64,000 nucleotides of DNA from contig NZ_PJON01000001.1 of NCBI RefSeq assembly GCF_002900975.1, forward strand, positions 1,116,001-1,180,000, in the 5' to 3' direction. The position numbers and the translations under genes were made by a program. Each line of letters starts with the position of its first letter. Within the stretch, counting starts at the first letter, position 1. The notes under the pieces were generated by a model, which saw nothing but the letters and a program-made list of their open reading frames with translations, made no database searches and was not told the origin of the DNA. Positions 1 through 9,628 of the stretch are shown one piece after another. The DNA comes from Tabrizicola aquatica (GTDB lineage Bacteria; Pseudomonadota; Alphaproteobacteria; Rhodobacterales; Rhodobacteraceae).

Positions 1-2
1 AC

Positions 3-551
3 TACGGCGCCAAGCGCAACATCCTGCGCTGCCTGGCCTCCGTCGGCTGCGAGGTCACCGTCCTGCCCGCCTCTGCCACGGCCGAGGATGTCCTCGCCCT
101 GAACCCCGAGGGCGTGTTCCTCTCGAACGGCCCCGGCGACCCGGCCGCGACCGGAAGCTATGCCGTGCCGATGATCCAGGGCGTCCTGGCCCAAGACGTG
201 CCCTTGTTCGGCATCTGCCTTGGCCACCAGATGCTGGCCCTGGCGCTTGGCGCCAAGACCCGCAAGATGAACCACGGCCACCACGGCGCGAACCACCCGG
301 TGAAGGACCTGACCACCGGCAAGGTCGAGATCACCAGCATGAACCACGGCTTCACCGTGGACGCCGACACCCTGCCAAAAGGGGTCAGCGAGACTCACGT
401 CTCGCTCTTCGACGGCACCAACTGCGGCATCGCGGTGGACGGCAAGCCGGTCTATTCCGTCCAGTACCACCCCGAGGCCTCACCCGGCCCGCAGGACAGC
501 TTCTATCTCTTCGAGCGGTTCGCCGAAGCGATGAAAACCCGCAGGGCCTGA
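3..551 (+). CDS. carA: Carbamoyl-phosphate synthase small subunit, C-terminal part (5' end outside window)
   Basis: This is the glutaminase subunit of carbamoyl-phosphate synthase, which hydrolyses glutamine and passes ammonia to CarB for arginine and pyrimidine synthesis in the cytoplasm. The frame is open from the window edge, so the gene is truncated at its start and about 182 residues remain. They form the class I glutamine amidotransferase domain. The nucleophile motif GICLGHQML is present, the SNGPGDP loop lies before it, and the catalytic His/Glu pair sits in [10 protein letters not shown] near the end. The protein ends normally at TGA. No carB follows, so the two subunits are probably unlinked here. 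Confidence 0.96.
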   Translation, partial: YGAKRNILRCLASVGCEVTVLPASATAEDVLALNPEGVFLSNGPGDPAATGSYAVPMIQGVLAQDVPLFGICLGHQMLALALGAKTRKMNHGHHGANHPVKDLTTGKVEITSMNHGFTVDADTLPKGVSETHVSLFDGTNCGIAVDGKPVYSVQYHPEASPGPQDSFYLFERFAEAMKTRRA

Positions 552-597
552 AGGGTCTTAACCCTCTGTTAACCCGGGCGGGCGCACTCTGCGGGGC

Positions 598-2448
598 ATG
601 AGCCTTGCACAGCGCCTTCCCGACCCCACGTTGCACCCGCCCCGGCGGCTTGCGATGGGCGCTGCGCTGCTGCGCGACGGGGTCGTCGGGTCCGAGGATG
701 TGGTGAACGCCCTGGCCCACAAGGGGCGTGAGGCTGGGCGTCTGCCCGACATGCTTCGCGCGCGTGGCCTGGTCGTGGAACGCGACCTCCTGGCGGCCGA
801 AGCGCGGAATTGGCGCATGGGCCTGGTCGACCCCCTGGCCGACCCGCCCGATCCCCGGTTGATCGACCTGATGGGCGCCGCAGACTGCCTGCGCCTTGGC
901 CTCGTCCCCTGGCGCCGGGCGGGCGATGTGACCGTTGTCGCAACCTCGCGCCCCGCCGAATTTCCCCGCCTCCGCGCCCGGCTGGAGGCGCGGCTTGGCC
1001 CGATTTGCCCGGCGCTCGCCTCACCCCACGCGGTCGAGGCGGCGATCCTTGCCCAGGCCGGCCCGGCCCTGGCCCGGGCCGCCGAAACCTGCGTCGCGCC
1101 GTCCGAAAGCTGCCGCTCCTGGCCGCGCCTGACCCGCTCGCCGCGCACGCTGGCGCTGCTGGCGCTTGCGGCCGCGCTGGCCTGGACCGCCCCGATGGGC
1201 TTCGCACTTGGCCTTCTCGCGCTGTTCGTCGCCAGCCTGTTCCTGCTGGTCGGGCTGAAGCTCGTGGCGATGGTCGCATCCCTGGCCCGCCCCCCTGCCC
1301 CCGCCGCGCCAGCCGATGGCGGGATCAACCCGATCATCTCGATCATCGTGGCGCTATACCGCGAAAGCGACATCGCCCCGCGCCTGGTCGCACGGCTTGC
1401 CCGTCTCGACTACCCCGAGGAGCTGTTGGACGTCCTTCTCGTGGTCGAAGAGGACGACCAGATGACGCGCGCCGCCCTTGCCGCGTCCGAAATTCCGCCC
1501 TGGATGCGCGTCATCTCCGTCCCGCGCGGTACCGTGAAAACCAAGCCGCGCGCGCTGAACCACGCCCTTGTCTATGCCCGCGGGGCCATCGTCGGGGTCT
1601 ACGACGCCGAGGATGCGCCCGACCCCGACCAGTTGACCAAGGTCGTGGCCCAGTTCCAGCGATCAGGGCCGGAAGTCGCCTGCCTGCAAGGGATGCTCGA
1701 CTACTACAACCCGACGACCAACTGGCTAAGCCGCTGTTTCACCATCGAATATGCCGGCTGGTTCCGCCTGATCCTGCCCGGCGTCGCTCGCCTTGGCCTG
1801 GTCGTGCCCCTGGGCGGGACGACGCTTTTCTTCCGCCGCTCGGTCCTGGAAGAATTGGGTGCCTGGGACGCCCACAACGTGACCGAGGATGCCGATCTTG
1901 GCCTGCGTCTGGCCCGGCACGGCTATCGCACCGATTTCGTCGAGACGGTGACCGGAGAGGAGGCAAACTGCCGCGCGCTGCCCTGGATCAAGCAGCGGTC
2001 GCGCTGGCTCAAAGGCTACATGATGACCTGGGCCGTCCACATGCGCGACCCGCGCCTCCTGTGGCGCCAGCTTGGCCCCTGGCGCTTTTTCGGGGTGCAG
2101 GTCCTGTTCCTGGGCACGATCGCGCAATTCCTGCTGTCGCCCATCGCCTGGACCTTCTGGCTGGTTCCCTTCGGGTTTGACCACCCGCTGATGGCCGCCC
2201 TGCCCCTGCCTGCCCTTTGGGCCATGGTCGCGGTGTTCATTCTGTCCGAGGCGGCGAACCTTGCCATCGGGATCATCGGCCTCAAACGCAGCGGCCAGAA
2301 CCTCAGCCTTCTGTGGATTCCGACGATGAAGCTCTACTTCCCGCTCGCCTCGCTGGCCACCTACAAGGGGCTGTGGGAGTTGGCGACACGCCCCTTCTAT
2401 TGGGACAAGACCACGCACGGCCTATTCGACCAGCCTGCGGCGAAGTGA
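598..2448 (+). CDS. Membrane family-2 glycosyltransferase with N-terminal GspE/MshEN-like domain
   Basis: A 616-residue processive-type glycosyltransferase of the inner membrane. Residues about 15-150 resemble the N-terminal domain of type II secretion ATPases (GspE/MshEN), found in some exopolysaccharide synthases as a nucleotide-binding module. Two membrane helices follow at about 183-230. The GT2 catalytic domain starts near 241 and contains the DxD-like DAED at about 335, the acid motif TEDAD at about 429 and the QRSRW acceptor-side motif near 465. Further membrane helices fill 490-595. The nucleotide-sugar substrate and the polymer cannot be told from sequence. No other polysaccharide genes are adjacent, so it may act alone or with unlinked partners. 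Confidence 0.88.
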   Translation: MSLAQRLPDPTLHPPRRLAMGAALLRDGVVGSEDVVNALAHKGREAGRLPDMLRARGLVVERDLLAAEARNWRMGLVDPLADPPDPRLIDLMGAADCLRLGLVPWRRAGDVTVVATSRPAEFPRLRARLEARLGPICPALASPHAVEAAILAQAGPALARAAETCVAPSESCRSWPRLTRSPRTLALLALAAALAWTAPMGFALGLLALFVASLFLLVGLKLVAMVASLARPPAPAAPADGGINPIISIIVALYRESDIAPRLVARLARLDYPEELLDVLLVVEEDDQMTRAALAASEIPPWMRVISVPRGTVKTKPRALNHALVYARGAIVGVYDAEDAPDPDQLTKVVAQFQRSGPEVACLQGMLDYYNPTTNWLSRCFTIEYAGWFRLILPGVARLGLVVPLGGTTLFFRRSVLEELGAWDAHNVTEDADLGLRLARHGYRTDFVETVTGEEANCRALPWIKQRSRWLKGYMMTWAVHMRDPRLLWRQLGPWRFFGVQVLFLGTIAQFLLSPIAWTFWLVPFGFDHPLMAALPLPALWAMVAVFILSEAANLAIGIIGLKRSGQNLSLLWIPTMKLYFPLASLATYKGLWELATRPFYWDKTTHGLFDQPAAK

Positions 2449-3084
2449 TCAGCGCAGCTTCAACTCGCCCGCATCGACCCGCAGCCGCGTCTCGAACGCC
2501 TTGCTGATATGCGACTTCAGCGCCTGATAGGCCGCGTCGCCATCCCCCGCCTCGATCGCCGCGACGATCTGGTCATGCTCGTCCAGCGCCACCTCATCGC
2601 GACCCTCGGCCGCAAACGAGGTATTGGCCATCAGCGCCATGCTGCGATGCACAAGGTCCAACTGCTGCACCAGAAAGCGGTTGTGGCTGGCCAGGTGGAT
2701 CTGCTTGTGGAACCGCTTGTTCGCCCGGCTCAGATTGCGCGGATCGCCCCCTAGCAGCGCGCGGTCCTCGGCCACCATGCTGCGCAGGACCCGCACTTCC
2801 TCGGGCGTCGCATGGCGGGCCGCCAGCCGTGCCGCCAGCCCCTCCAACTCCGTCCGCACCGCGTAAAGCTCGGCCAACTGGTTATGGTCCAGGCTGGCGA
2901 CGATCAGGCTGCGCCCGTCGCGGGTCAGCATCGCCTGCGTCTCCAGCCGCTGCAACGCCTCGCGCACCGGGGTACGGCTGACGCCCAACCGCTCGGCCAA
3001 TTCGCTTTCGACCAGCCGGTCGCCCGGCTTGTAAACCCCGGCCTCGATCGCCTCCAGGATCAGCGTATAGGCGTCTTTCTGCAC
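2449..3084 (-). CDS. GntR-family transcriptional regulator with FCD ligand domain
   Basis: A FadR-subfamily GntR regulator. The N-terminal winged helix-turn-helix carries the hallmark run LGVSRTPVREALQRLE, and the C-terminal all-helical FCD domain has the metal/ligand His positions (HKQIHLASHN and a late KSHISKAF). No ATG exists in a sensible place. I chose a GTG at 3084, preceded by an AGGGG ribosome-binding site and four residues before the first HTH helix; a TTG at 3129 would add 15 residues. It ends tail-to-tail against the glycosyltransferase with no gap. The target and ligand are unknown; such proteins usually sense organic acids and repress nearby catabolic genes, but none is adjacent. 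Confidence 0.9.
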   Translation of the reverse strand: MQKDAYTLILEAIEAGVYKPGDRLVESELAERLGVSRTPVREALQRLETQAMLTRDGRSLIVASLDHNQLAELYAVRTELEGLAARLAARHATPEEVRVLRSMVAEDRALLGGDPRNLSRANKRFHKQIHLASHNRFLVQQLDLVHRSMALMANTSFAAEGRDEVALDEHDQIVAAIEAGDGDAAYQALKSHISKAFETRLRVDAGELKLR

Positions 3085-3180
3085 CGGATCGGTCCCCTCA
3101 TTCCCGCTGCGGACCCTAGCCTGCCCCAAGCCCCGCTTTCAACCCTTCCCAAACCAGCCCCGCAGGGCTAGATGCGGGCC

Positions 3181-3828
3181 ATGGTCCAGCAGCTTTTCTC
3201 CGACGTCACGACCTGGGTCTTTGACCTGGACAACACGCTTTACCCGCCGCACATGCGCCTTTTTGACCAGATCGAGGTCAAGATGACCGACTGGGTGATG
3301 CAGGCGCTGCAGGTCGACCGGGCACGCGCCGACCATTTGCGCGCCTACTACTGGCAGACCTACGGCACCACGCTGGCCGGCCTGATGAGAGAGCATGACG
3401 TCGATCCCGGCCCCTATCTGACCGAGGTGCATGACATCGACTTCTCGGTCCTGACCTCTGACCCGGCGCTCGCAGGGGCGATTGCCGACCTGCCGGGCCG
3501 CAAGATCATCTACACCAACGGCTGCGCCCCCTATGCCGAGAAAGTCCTTTCGGCACGCGGGCTTGCGGGCCTGTTTGACGCGATCTACGGGGTCGAGCAT
3601 GCCGCGTTCCACCCCAAGCCCGACGCTCGGGCCTTTGCCACCGTCTTTGGCCGCGACGGCCTTGATCCCGCCCGGGCAGCGATGTTCGAGGATGATCCCC
3701 GCAACCTGGCCGTGCCGCATGACCTGGGGATGCGAACGGTCCATGTCGCCCCCGCGCCCGAACCCGCGCCGCATATCCAGCACCACACCGACGACCTTGC
3801 CGGCTTCCTGCAGCGCCTGCGGGGGTGA
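3181..3828 (+). CDS. HAD-superfamily pyrimidine 5'-nucleotidase
   Basis: A cytoplasmic haloacid-dehalogenase-fold phosphatase of the SDT1/PpnN-like pyrimidine 5'-nucleotidase type. Motif I is FDLDNTLY near residue 14-21 (nucleophile Asp15, acid Asp17), motif II is YTNG, the motif III lysine lies in HPKPDARAF, and motif IV is FEDDPRNL. The length of about 215 residues fits the family. An ATG nine bases upstream (3172) is in frame, but the downstream ATG matches the usual N-terminus better. It faces away from the GntR gene. It probably salvages or detoxifies pyrimidine nucleotides; the exact substrate is inferred from family only. Confidence 0.88.
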   Translation: MVQQLFSDVTTWVFDLDNTLYPPHMRLFDQIEVKMTDWVMQALQVDRARADHLRAYYWQTYGTTLAGLMREHDVDPGPYLTEVHDIDFSVLTSDPALAGAIADLPGRKIIYTNGCAPYAEKVLSARGLAGLFDAIYGVEHAAFHPKPDARAFATVFGRDGLDPARAAMFEDDPRNLAVPHDLGMRTVHVAPAPEPAPHIQHHTDDLAGFLQRLRG

Positions 3829-3899
3829 CGAAGCGTCACAGCCCCTGACCTTCCGCCGCGCCGCCCCTATCTCCTCCGAAACTGCTCGGAGATATCCCC

Positions 3900-4145
3900 G
3901 TGACCGCCCAGACCCTTGCCGCCTTCCGCAGCCCTGCTTCGCGCCTCATCCGCGCCCTGCCCGTCGTCGGCCGCGTCATCCGCGAGGTCGAACGCGAAAT
4001 CGACACGGTCTACTACCTGATCGTCATCGCGCTGACCGCGCTGATCCTGGCGATCCAGGTCTGGGGTCTGCCTGCCCTGGTCCTCAGCGCAATCGCCTTC
4101 GTCCCGGTGATGTTCGTCTTTCTGATCTGGGTCACCCTGCCCTAG
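3900..4145 (+). CDS. Small two-helix membrane protein of unknown function
   Basis: An 81-residue protein starting at GTG with a CGGAGAT ribosome-binding site just upstream. After a basic amphipathic N-terminus, with VGRVIREVEREID near residues 23-35, come two hydrophobic segments at about 37-54 and 57-78, so it is predicted to sit in the inner membrane. GC-rich third positions and the tight fit between the nucleotidase and the UbiH-type hydroxylase support it as a real gene. I recognise no domain. It could be a membrane partner of the neighbouring hydroxylase, but only the position suggests this. Confidence 0.7.
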   Translation: MTAQTLAAFRSPASRLIRALPVVGRVIREVEREIDTVYYLIVIALTALILAIQVWGLPALVLSAIAFVPVMFVFLIWVTLP

Positions 4146-4208
4146 GACAACCTGTCCTCTGGCCCCCGCCCGCACCCCGGCCTACAACCGGATAGCGGAG
4201 GGCCCATC

Positions 4209-5429
4209 ATGCGCGAAACCACCGATATCCTGATTTCCGGCGGCGGCGTCGCGGGTCTGACCGCGGCAGCGGCCTTCGGCTCGGCCGGCTTTCGTGTGAT
4301 CTGCGTCGATCCGACCGCCCCCGTCACCCAGGCCGAGGATGCAGGGGCCGACCTGCGGACCACCGCCTTTCTGCAGCCGTCGCGTCGGGTGCTGGACGAC
4401 GCCGGTCTTTGGGCACGCCTGGAACCCCATGCCGCCGCGCTGCAGGTCATGCGTATCGTCGACGCGGGCGGCGAGACGACCGAGGCCCGCCTGACCAAGG
4501 AGTTCGACGCCGCCGACATCTCGGACGCGCCCTTCGGCTGGAACCTGCCCAACTGGCTGTTGCGGCGCGAGATGATGGCCCGCATCGCCGAACTGCCCAA
4601 CGTTTCCCTTCGCATCGGCACCGGCTTCGCCCGCCTTCTGACGCGCGAGACCGAGGCGCTGGCGACCCTTACCGACGGAACCACCGTCTCGGCGCGGCTG
4701 GTGATCGGGGCCGACGGCCGCGACTCGCCCGTGCGCGAGGCGTTGGGGATCGCCTCCCGCACCTTCCGCTACGGCCAGAAGGCGCTGGCTTTCGCCGTCA
4801 CCCACCCCCTCACGCACGGCAACGTCTCGACCGAGGTGCATCGCTCGGGCGGGCCCTTCACCCTGGTGCCGCTGCCCGACCGCGACGGCCAACCCGCCTC
4901 GGCCGTCGTCTGGATGGAGCGCGGGGACGAGATCGCCCGCCTGTCGGCCCTTCCGGTTCTCGAGTTCGAGGCCGAGATGACCACGCGGTCCTCCGGCGTC
5001 CTCGGGCCGCTGACCCTGGCCAGTCGGCGCAGCGTCTGGCCGATCATCAGCCGCATCGCCGACCGCATGTCCGGCCAGCGCGCCGTCCTGATGGCCGAGG
5101 CCGCGCATGTCGTCCCGCCGATTGGCGCGCAGGGCCTGAACATGTCGCTGGCCGACCTCACCTGCCTCCTGGACCTGGCGACGAAGCACCGCGAGGACCC
5201 CGGCCTGCCAGCCGTGACCGAGGCCTACCACCGCCGCCGCCACTGGGAGGTGCAGGCCCGCGTCACCGGGATTGACCTTCTCAACCGCGCCTCGATGGCC
5301 GGGGCGCAACCGCTGCGCGACCTGCGCGCACGGGCGCTGGACCTGCTCTACTCGGCGCGGCCAGTGCGGCAGACCCTGATGCGGGCGGGCCTGGGCACAG
5401 GAAAAACGGCTACGGCCGCTGACGCCTGA
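4209..5429 (+). CDS. UbiH/UbiF/COQ6-type FAD-dependent hydroxylase
   Basis: A 406-residue aromatic-ring hydroxylase of the class used in ubiquinone biosynthesis, expected to hydroxylate a membrane-bound polyprenyl benzoquinone precursor with FAD and NAD(P)H. The N-terminal Rossmann motif is SGGGVAGLTAAAAFGSAG, the NAD(P)H/FAD 'DG' motif is GADGRDSPVREALG near residue 170, and the second FAD motif is AEAAHVVPPIGAQGLN near 297-312, where the usual GDAAH reads AEAAH. A GGAGGG ribosome-binding site lies at 4197-4202. Which ring position (C5, C6 or C1) it acts on cannot be decided from the sequence. Confidence 0.9.
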   Translation: MRETTDILISGGGVAGLTAAAAFGSAGFRVICVDPTAPVTQAEDAGADLRTTAFLQPSRRVLDDAGLWARLEPHAAALQVMRIVDAGGETTEARLTKEFDAADISDAPFGWNLPNWLLRREMMARIAELPNVSLRIGTGFARLLTRETEALATLTDGTTVSARLVIGADGRDSPVREALGIASRTFRYGQKALAFAVTHPLTHGNVSTEVHRSGGPFTLVPLPDRDGQPASAVVWMERGDEIARLSALPVLEFEAEMTTRSSGVLGPLTLASRRSVWPIISRIADRMSGQRAVLMAEAAHVVPPIGAQGLNMSLADLTCLLDLATKHREDPGLPAVTEAYHRRRHWEVQARVTGIDLLNRASMAGAQPLRDLRARALDLLYSARPVRQTLMRAGLGTGKTATAADA

Positions 5430-5687
5430 AGTTTCGTGCATTTTTGCACAGACTTGCCGCAGCGCCGCAAGGCCGCGTGAAAATCCTGTAACATGTGATG
5501 CCCGGCGTGACCCGGCCCCTGGATTTCCCCAAGAAACACCCATGTTCCCGCCGCAAGGCGCACAGGCGTTCACATTAGGGCGATTGCACGCGACCAAGCC
5601 GTGATTTTGCTTTTCCCCGGTTATCGCCCATTTCTCCCTCACCGCCCCACGGTGGGGCAGGACGAAACAAACCCGAAGGAATACAAC

Positions 5688-5936
5688 ATGAAACGCTTCG
5701 CTCTCGCTTCCGCTCTCGTCGCTTTCTCTGCCGTTGGCGCCCTGGCCCAGCAGGCCCCGGTCGCGCTGCCCTCGTCGATCACTTCGCAGATCCTGACGCT
5801 GGTTCCCTCGGCCGACCTGTCGACCCTGACCAACTCGCAGTATGCCCAGCTGGTGACCTTCTTCGCCGACTCCGAGAACCTGAACACCCGCGCTGGCGCT
5901 GCTCAGGGCATCGAAGCGATCCTCGGCGCGCAATAA
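5688..5936 (+). CDS. Small secreted protein of unknown function
   Basis: An 82-residue protein with a clear Sec signal peptide (about residues 1-20, ending GALAQ) and a mature part of about 62 residues that is rich in Ser, Thr and Ala and lacks Cys. A good ribosome-binding site (GAAGGA) sits 8 bases before the ATG. It has a long private upstream region (5430-5687) and a strong terminator immediately after it, so it is probably a single-gene transcript. The short simple sequence, with phrases such as SSITSQILTLVPSADL, resembles no family I know. Periplasmic location is inferred from the signal. Confidence 0.78.
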   Translation: MKRFALASALVAFSAVGALAQQAPVALPSSITSQILTLVPSADLSTLTNSQYAQLVTFFADSENLNTRAGAAQGIEAILGAQ

Positions 5937-5961
5937 TCTCGCGTCCCTCTGCCGAAACGCA

Positions 5962-5996
5962 CAGGCCGGAGAGCTCCCCTCCGGCCTGTTTGTTTT
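5962..5996 (+). terminator. Rho-independent terminator
   Basis: A perfect 10-bp stem (CAGGCCGGAG / CTCCGGCCTG) closes a 7-base loop and is followed by TTTGTTTT. It ends the small secreted-protein transcript just before the convergent aminotransferase stop codon. Confidence 0.9.
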
Positions 5997-7125
5997 ATGC
6001 CGGGATCACCGCATCCAGCGCCCGGGTCAGCCGCGCGACGGTCGCGTCCACATCCTTCAGCTTGTCCAGACCGAACAGGCCCAGCCGGAAGGTCTTGAAC
6101 TCCGGCCCCTCGCCAACCTGCAGGGGCACCCCGGCCGCAATCTGCAAACCCTGCGCCCGGAACTTCGCGCCGTTCTGGATCTCGGGATCGGCGGTGTAGC
6201 TCACCACCACCCCCGGCGCCTGAAAACCTTCGGCCGCGACCGAAGCCACCCCGCGCCCCGCCAGCAGCCCCCGGACCGCACGCCCCAGCGCCCATTGCGC
6301 GGCCTTCGCCGCCTCGAAGCCCATCGCCTGTGTCTCGACCATCGCGTCGCGGAAACCCAGGATCGCGTCGGTCGGCATGGTGGCGTGATAGGCGTGGCCG
6401 CCCTTCTCATAGGTCTCCATGATCGCGCGCCACTTCTTCAGGTCCAGCGCAAAGCTGTTCGAGGCGGTCTCGGCCAGCCGCGCCTCCGCCGCCGGGGACA
6501 GCACCACCACCCCCGCACTGGGCGAGGCCGACCACCCCTTCTGCGGCGCGCTGATCAGCACATCGACCCCGGTCGCGGCCATATCCACCCAGATGCAGCC
6601 ACTGGCGATGCAGTCCAGCACCATCAGCGCGCCCACCTCATGCGCTGCCGCCGCCATCTGCGCGATGTAGTCGTCGGGCAGGATGATCCCGGCGCTGGTC
6701 TCCACATGCGGCGCAAACACCGCCTCGGGCTTCACCTCGCGAATCTTCGCCACCACCTCCTCGATCGGCGGCGGGGCATAGGGGGCGCGGGCGTCATTCC
6801 CGGTCTGCCGGGCCATGACCACGGTCGTCTCGCCGGCGAACCCTCCCGCCTCGAAGATCTGCGTCCAGCGATAGCTGAACCAGCCGTTGCGGACGATCAG
6901 CACCCGGCCCTTGCCGAACTGCCGTGCCACCGCTTCCATCGCATAGGACCCGCCGCCCGGGATCAGCGCCACGGCCGACCCCTTGTAGACCTCCTTCAGC
7001 ATCCCCGAGACATCGCGCATCACCCCCTGGAAGCGGGCGGACATATGGTTCAGCGAGCGGTCGGTGAAGACGACCGAGAATTCCTGCAACCCGTCCGGGT
7101 CGATATGCGCATGCGGCAAGTTCAT
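5995..7125 (-). CDS. Class V PLP-dependent aminotransferase (serine/alanine-glyoxylate type)
   Basis: A 376-residue cytoplasmic aminotransferase of the serine-glyoxylate/alanine-glyoxylate family (class V, fold type I). The phosphate-binding loop is GGGSYAMEAVARQFG, and the PLP-binding lysine lies in ISAPQKGWSASPSAG. The start at 7125 follows an AGGGAGGA ribosome-binding site; open sequence upstream is not part of the gene. It lies next to two Lrp-type regulators and ilvC, which fits a role in amino acid metabolism. The substrate pair is not fixed by sequence; alanine, serine or a phosphonate could be the donor. Confidence 0.9.
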   Translation of the reverse strand: MNLPHAHIDPDGLQEFSVVFTDRSLNHMSARFQGVMRDVSGMLKEVYKGSAVALIPGGGSYAMEAVARQFGKGRVLIVRNGWFSYRWTQIFEAGGFAGETTVVMARQTGNDARAPYAPPPIEEVVAKIREVKPEAVFAPHVETSAGIILPDDYIAQMAAAAHEVGALMVLDCIASGCIWVDMAATGVDVLISAPQKGWSASPSAGVVVLSPAAEARLAETASNSFALDLKKWRAIMETYEKGGHAYHATMPTDAILGFRDAMVETQAMGFEAAKAAQWALGRAVRGLLAGRGVASVAAEGFQAPGVVVSYTADPEIQNGAKFRAQGLQIAAGVPLQVGEGPEFKTFRLGLFGLDKLKDVDATVARLTRALDAVIPA

Positions 7126-7181
7126 GTAATCCTCCCTCTTTGCAGCGAAGCCTAGCGCCTGCCGTCCCGCTCTGCCAGCCC

Positions 7182-7208
7182 GTAGGGTGGGGTTGAACCC
7201 CACCTTAC
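7182..7208. repeat. Dispersed palindrome family B, copy 1
   Basis: On the minus strand this reads GTAAGGTGGGGTT-C-AACCCCACCCTAC: a 13-bp inverted repeat with one conserved A/C mismatch at the fourth pair. Two related copies lie at 45371 and 45492. It sits between the aminotransferase start and the end of the second Lrp gene, so it could also act as a terminator. Confidence 0.75.
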
Positions 7209-7213
7209 GATCC

Positions 7214-7672
7214 CTACCCCAAGGGGCCCGGCCGGCGCTCTTCGGTCAGCAGCACGTTCGCCTCGACGTTCCCCACCCCCGGCAGCGTCATGATCCGCCG
7301 CCGCAGGACCCGTTCGAAATCCGCGATGTCCCGCGCCACCACGCGCAAGCGGTAATCGAACAGGCCCAGGACATGCTGCACCACCTGCACCTCCGGGATC
7401 GCCTGCACCGCGCGCTCAAAGTCCTCCAGGCTCACCCGGCCCTTGGTGGCCAGCTTCACCCCAAGAAACACCGTCACCCCGAACCCCAACTTCTCGCGGT
7501 CAACCTCCACAGCAAGGCCCTTCAGCACCCCTGCCTCCTCCAGCCGCCGCACCCGCCGCCAGGCCGCGGGTTGCGACAGGCCCAGCCGCCGCCCCAACTC
7601 CCCCGCCGACAGCGTCCCCTCGCCCGCAAGCGCCCGCAAGATCGCCCGGTCCGTATCATCAAGGTCGATCAA
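7214..7672 (-). CDS. Lrp/AsnC-family regulator (second of a coupled pair)
   Basis: A 152-residue feast/famine regulator: N-terminal HTH (LDDTDRAILRALAG, then LSQPAAWRRVRRLEEAGV) and a C-terminal RAM ligand domain with VQVVQHVLGLFDYRLRVVA. The start is a TTG whose last two bases overlap the TGA of the upstream Lrp gene (TTGA), so translation is coupled. It shares the RAM domain's GxxDxxL pattern with its neighbour, and the two may form mixed dimers. The adjacent aminotransferase is its most likely target. Confidence 0.88.
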   Translation of the reverse strand: MIDLDDTDRAILRALAGEGTLSAGELGRRLGLSQPAAWRRVRRLEEAGVLKGLAVEVDREKLGFGVTVFLGVKLATKGRVSLEDFERAVQAIPEVQVVQHVLGLFDYRLRVVARDIADFERVLRRRIMTLPGVGNVEANVLLTEERRPGPLG

Positions 7673-8127
7673 AGCGGCAGCCCCCCGGTTTCCTTGATTG
7701 TGGCGACCAGCATCAGCGCCTCGACCTCGGCGATATGCGGCAGGGTCAGGATGCGGTCGCGGTAGATGCCGGTCCAGTGGCCCATGTCCCGCGCGATGAC
7801 ATTCAGGCGCACGTCCACGCGGCCCAGGAAGGTCTCGATCGCCAGCACCTCGGGCACCTGCCGCGCGGCTGCGATGAACTCGTCGAAGGCGCGGGGGTTG
7901 GTCTTGTCCAGCGTAAAGCGCAAGCTGACCTCGACCGCATACCCCAGCGCGCGCCAGTCGATCACCGCGCCCTCGGACCGGATCACGCCCGCCGTGCGCA
8001 GCCGGTCCAGCCGGCGCCACAGCGTCGCTGGGGTCACCCCCGCCCGCTCGGCCAAAGCCGCGCGGTCCAGCCCCGGCTCGGCCAGCCAGTTGCGCAGGAT
8101 ACGCCGGTCGGTATCGTCGATCTGCAT
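7669..8127 (-). CDS. Lrp/AsnC-family regulator (first of a coupled pair)
   Basis: A 152-residue Lrp/AsnC protein. The HTH covers about residues 4-60 (DDTDRRILRNWL then VTPATLWRRLDRLRTAGV), and the RAM domain follows with ETFLGRVDVRLNVIA near residue 100. It is divergent from ilvC across a 127-bp gap that contains an AT-rich palindrome only 32 bp from this start codon, a natural place for autoregulation or control of ilvC. The gene overlaps the second Lrp gene by four bases. The effector amino acid is unknown; a branched-chain amino acid is suggested by position only. Confidence 0.9.
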   Translation of the reverse strand: MQIDDTDRRILRNWLAEPGLDRAALAERAGVTPATLWRRLDRLRTAGVIRSEGAVIDWRALGYAVEVSLRFTLDKTNPRAFDEFIAAARQVPEVLAIETFLGRVDVRLNVIARDMGHWTGIYRDRILTLPHIAEVEALMLVATIKETGGLPL

Positions 8128-9277
<1,150 letters not shown>

Positions 9278-9282
9278 GACGG

Positions 9283-9308
9283 AAAGGGCGCCTTCGGGCG
9301 CCCTTTTT
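9283..9308 (+). terminator. Rho-independent terminator of ilvC
   Basis: A perfect 10-bp stem AAAGGGCGCC / GGCGCCCTTT closed by a stable TTCG tetraloop and ending in a T run, 6 bases after the ilvC stop. Confidence 0.93.
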
Positions 9309-9313
9309 CAACC

Positions 9314-9628
9314 ATGCGCAAGTGGATTCCCGTCGCCCTTATCGTCCTGGCGATCCTGTGGTTCGCCCTGACCAACCTCGGCTCGGCCCTGGCCCTGACC
9401 GAGCTTGGAACCCGCCCGATTCTTGCCCTGACCCGCGGGGACGAGCGTATCCTCACCCAGACACCGATCCGAGCGGCGGCGCCGGGCGAGGCGGCGCTGG
9501 TGGGCGGTCAAGGAATCCATTTCGGCTATAGCAGCGTGTACCGCCTGCCCGATGACAGTCTTGTCACCTGCCGCTACCGCTTCCGCTCCGTCTCGTGCGA
9601 CGATGGCTGGCAGCCCGAACGGCCCTAG
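9314..9628 (+). CDS. Hypothetical membrane-anchored protein
   Basis: A 104-residue protein with a hydrophobic N-terminal anchor at about residues 5-24 and a hydrophilic remainder that would face the periplasm, with two Cys near the end (TCRYRFRSVSCDDG) that could form a disulphide. It starts just after the ilvC terminator and lacks an obvious ribosome-binding site. Codon use has the strong GC third-position bias of its neighbours, which supports it as real. Its stop overlaps the stop of the convergent gene at 9625. No family recognised. Confidence 0.6.
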   Translation: MRKWIPVALIVLAILWFALTNLGSALALTELGTRPILALTRGDERILTQTPIRAAAPGEAALVGGQGIHFGYSSVYRLPDDSLVTCRYRFRSVSCDDGWQPERP

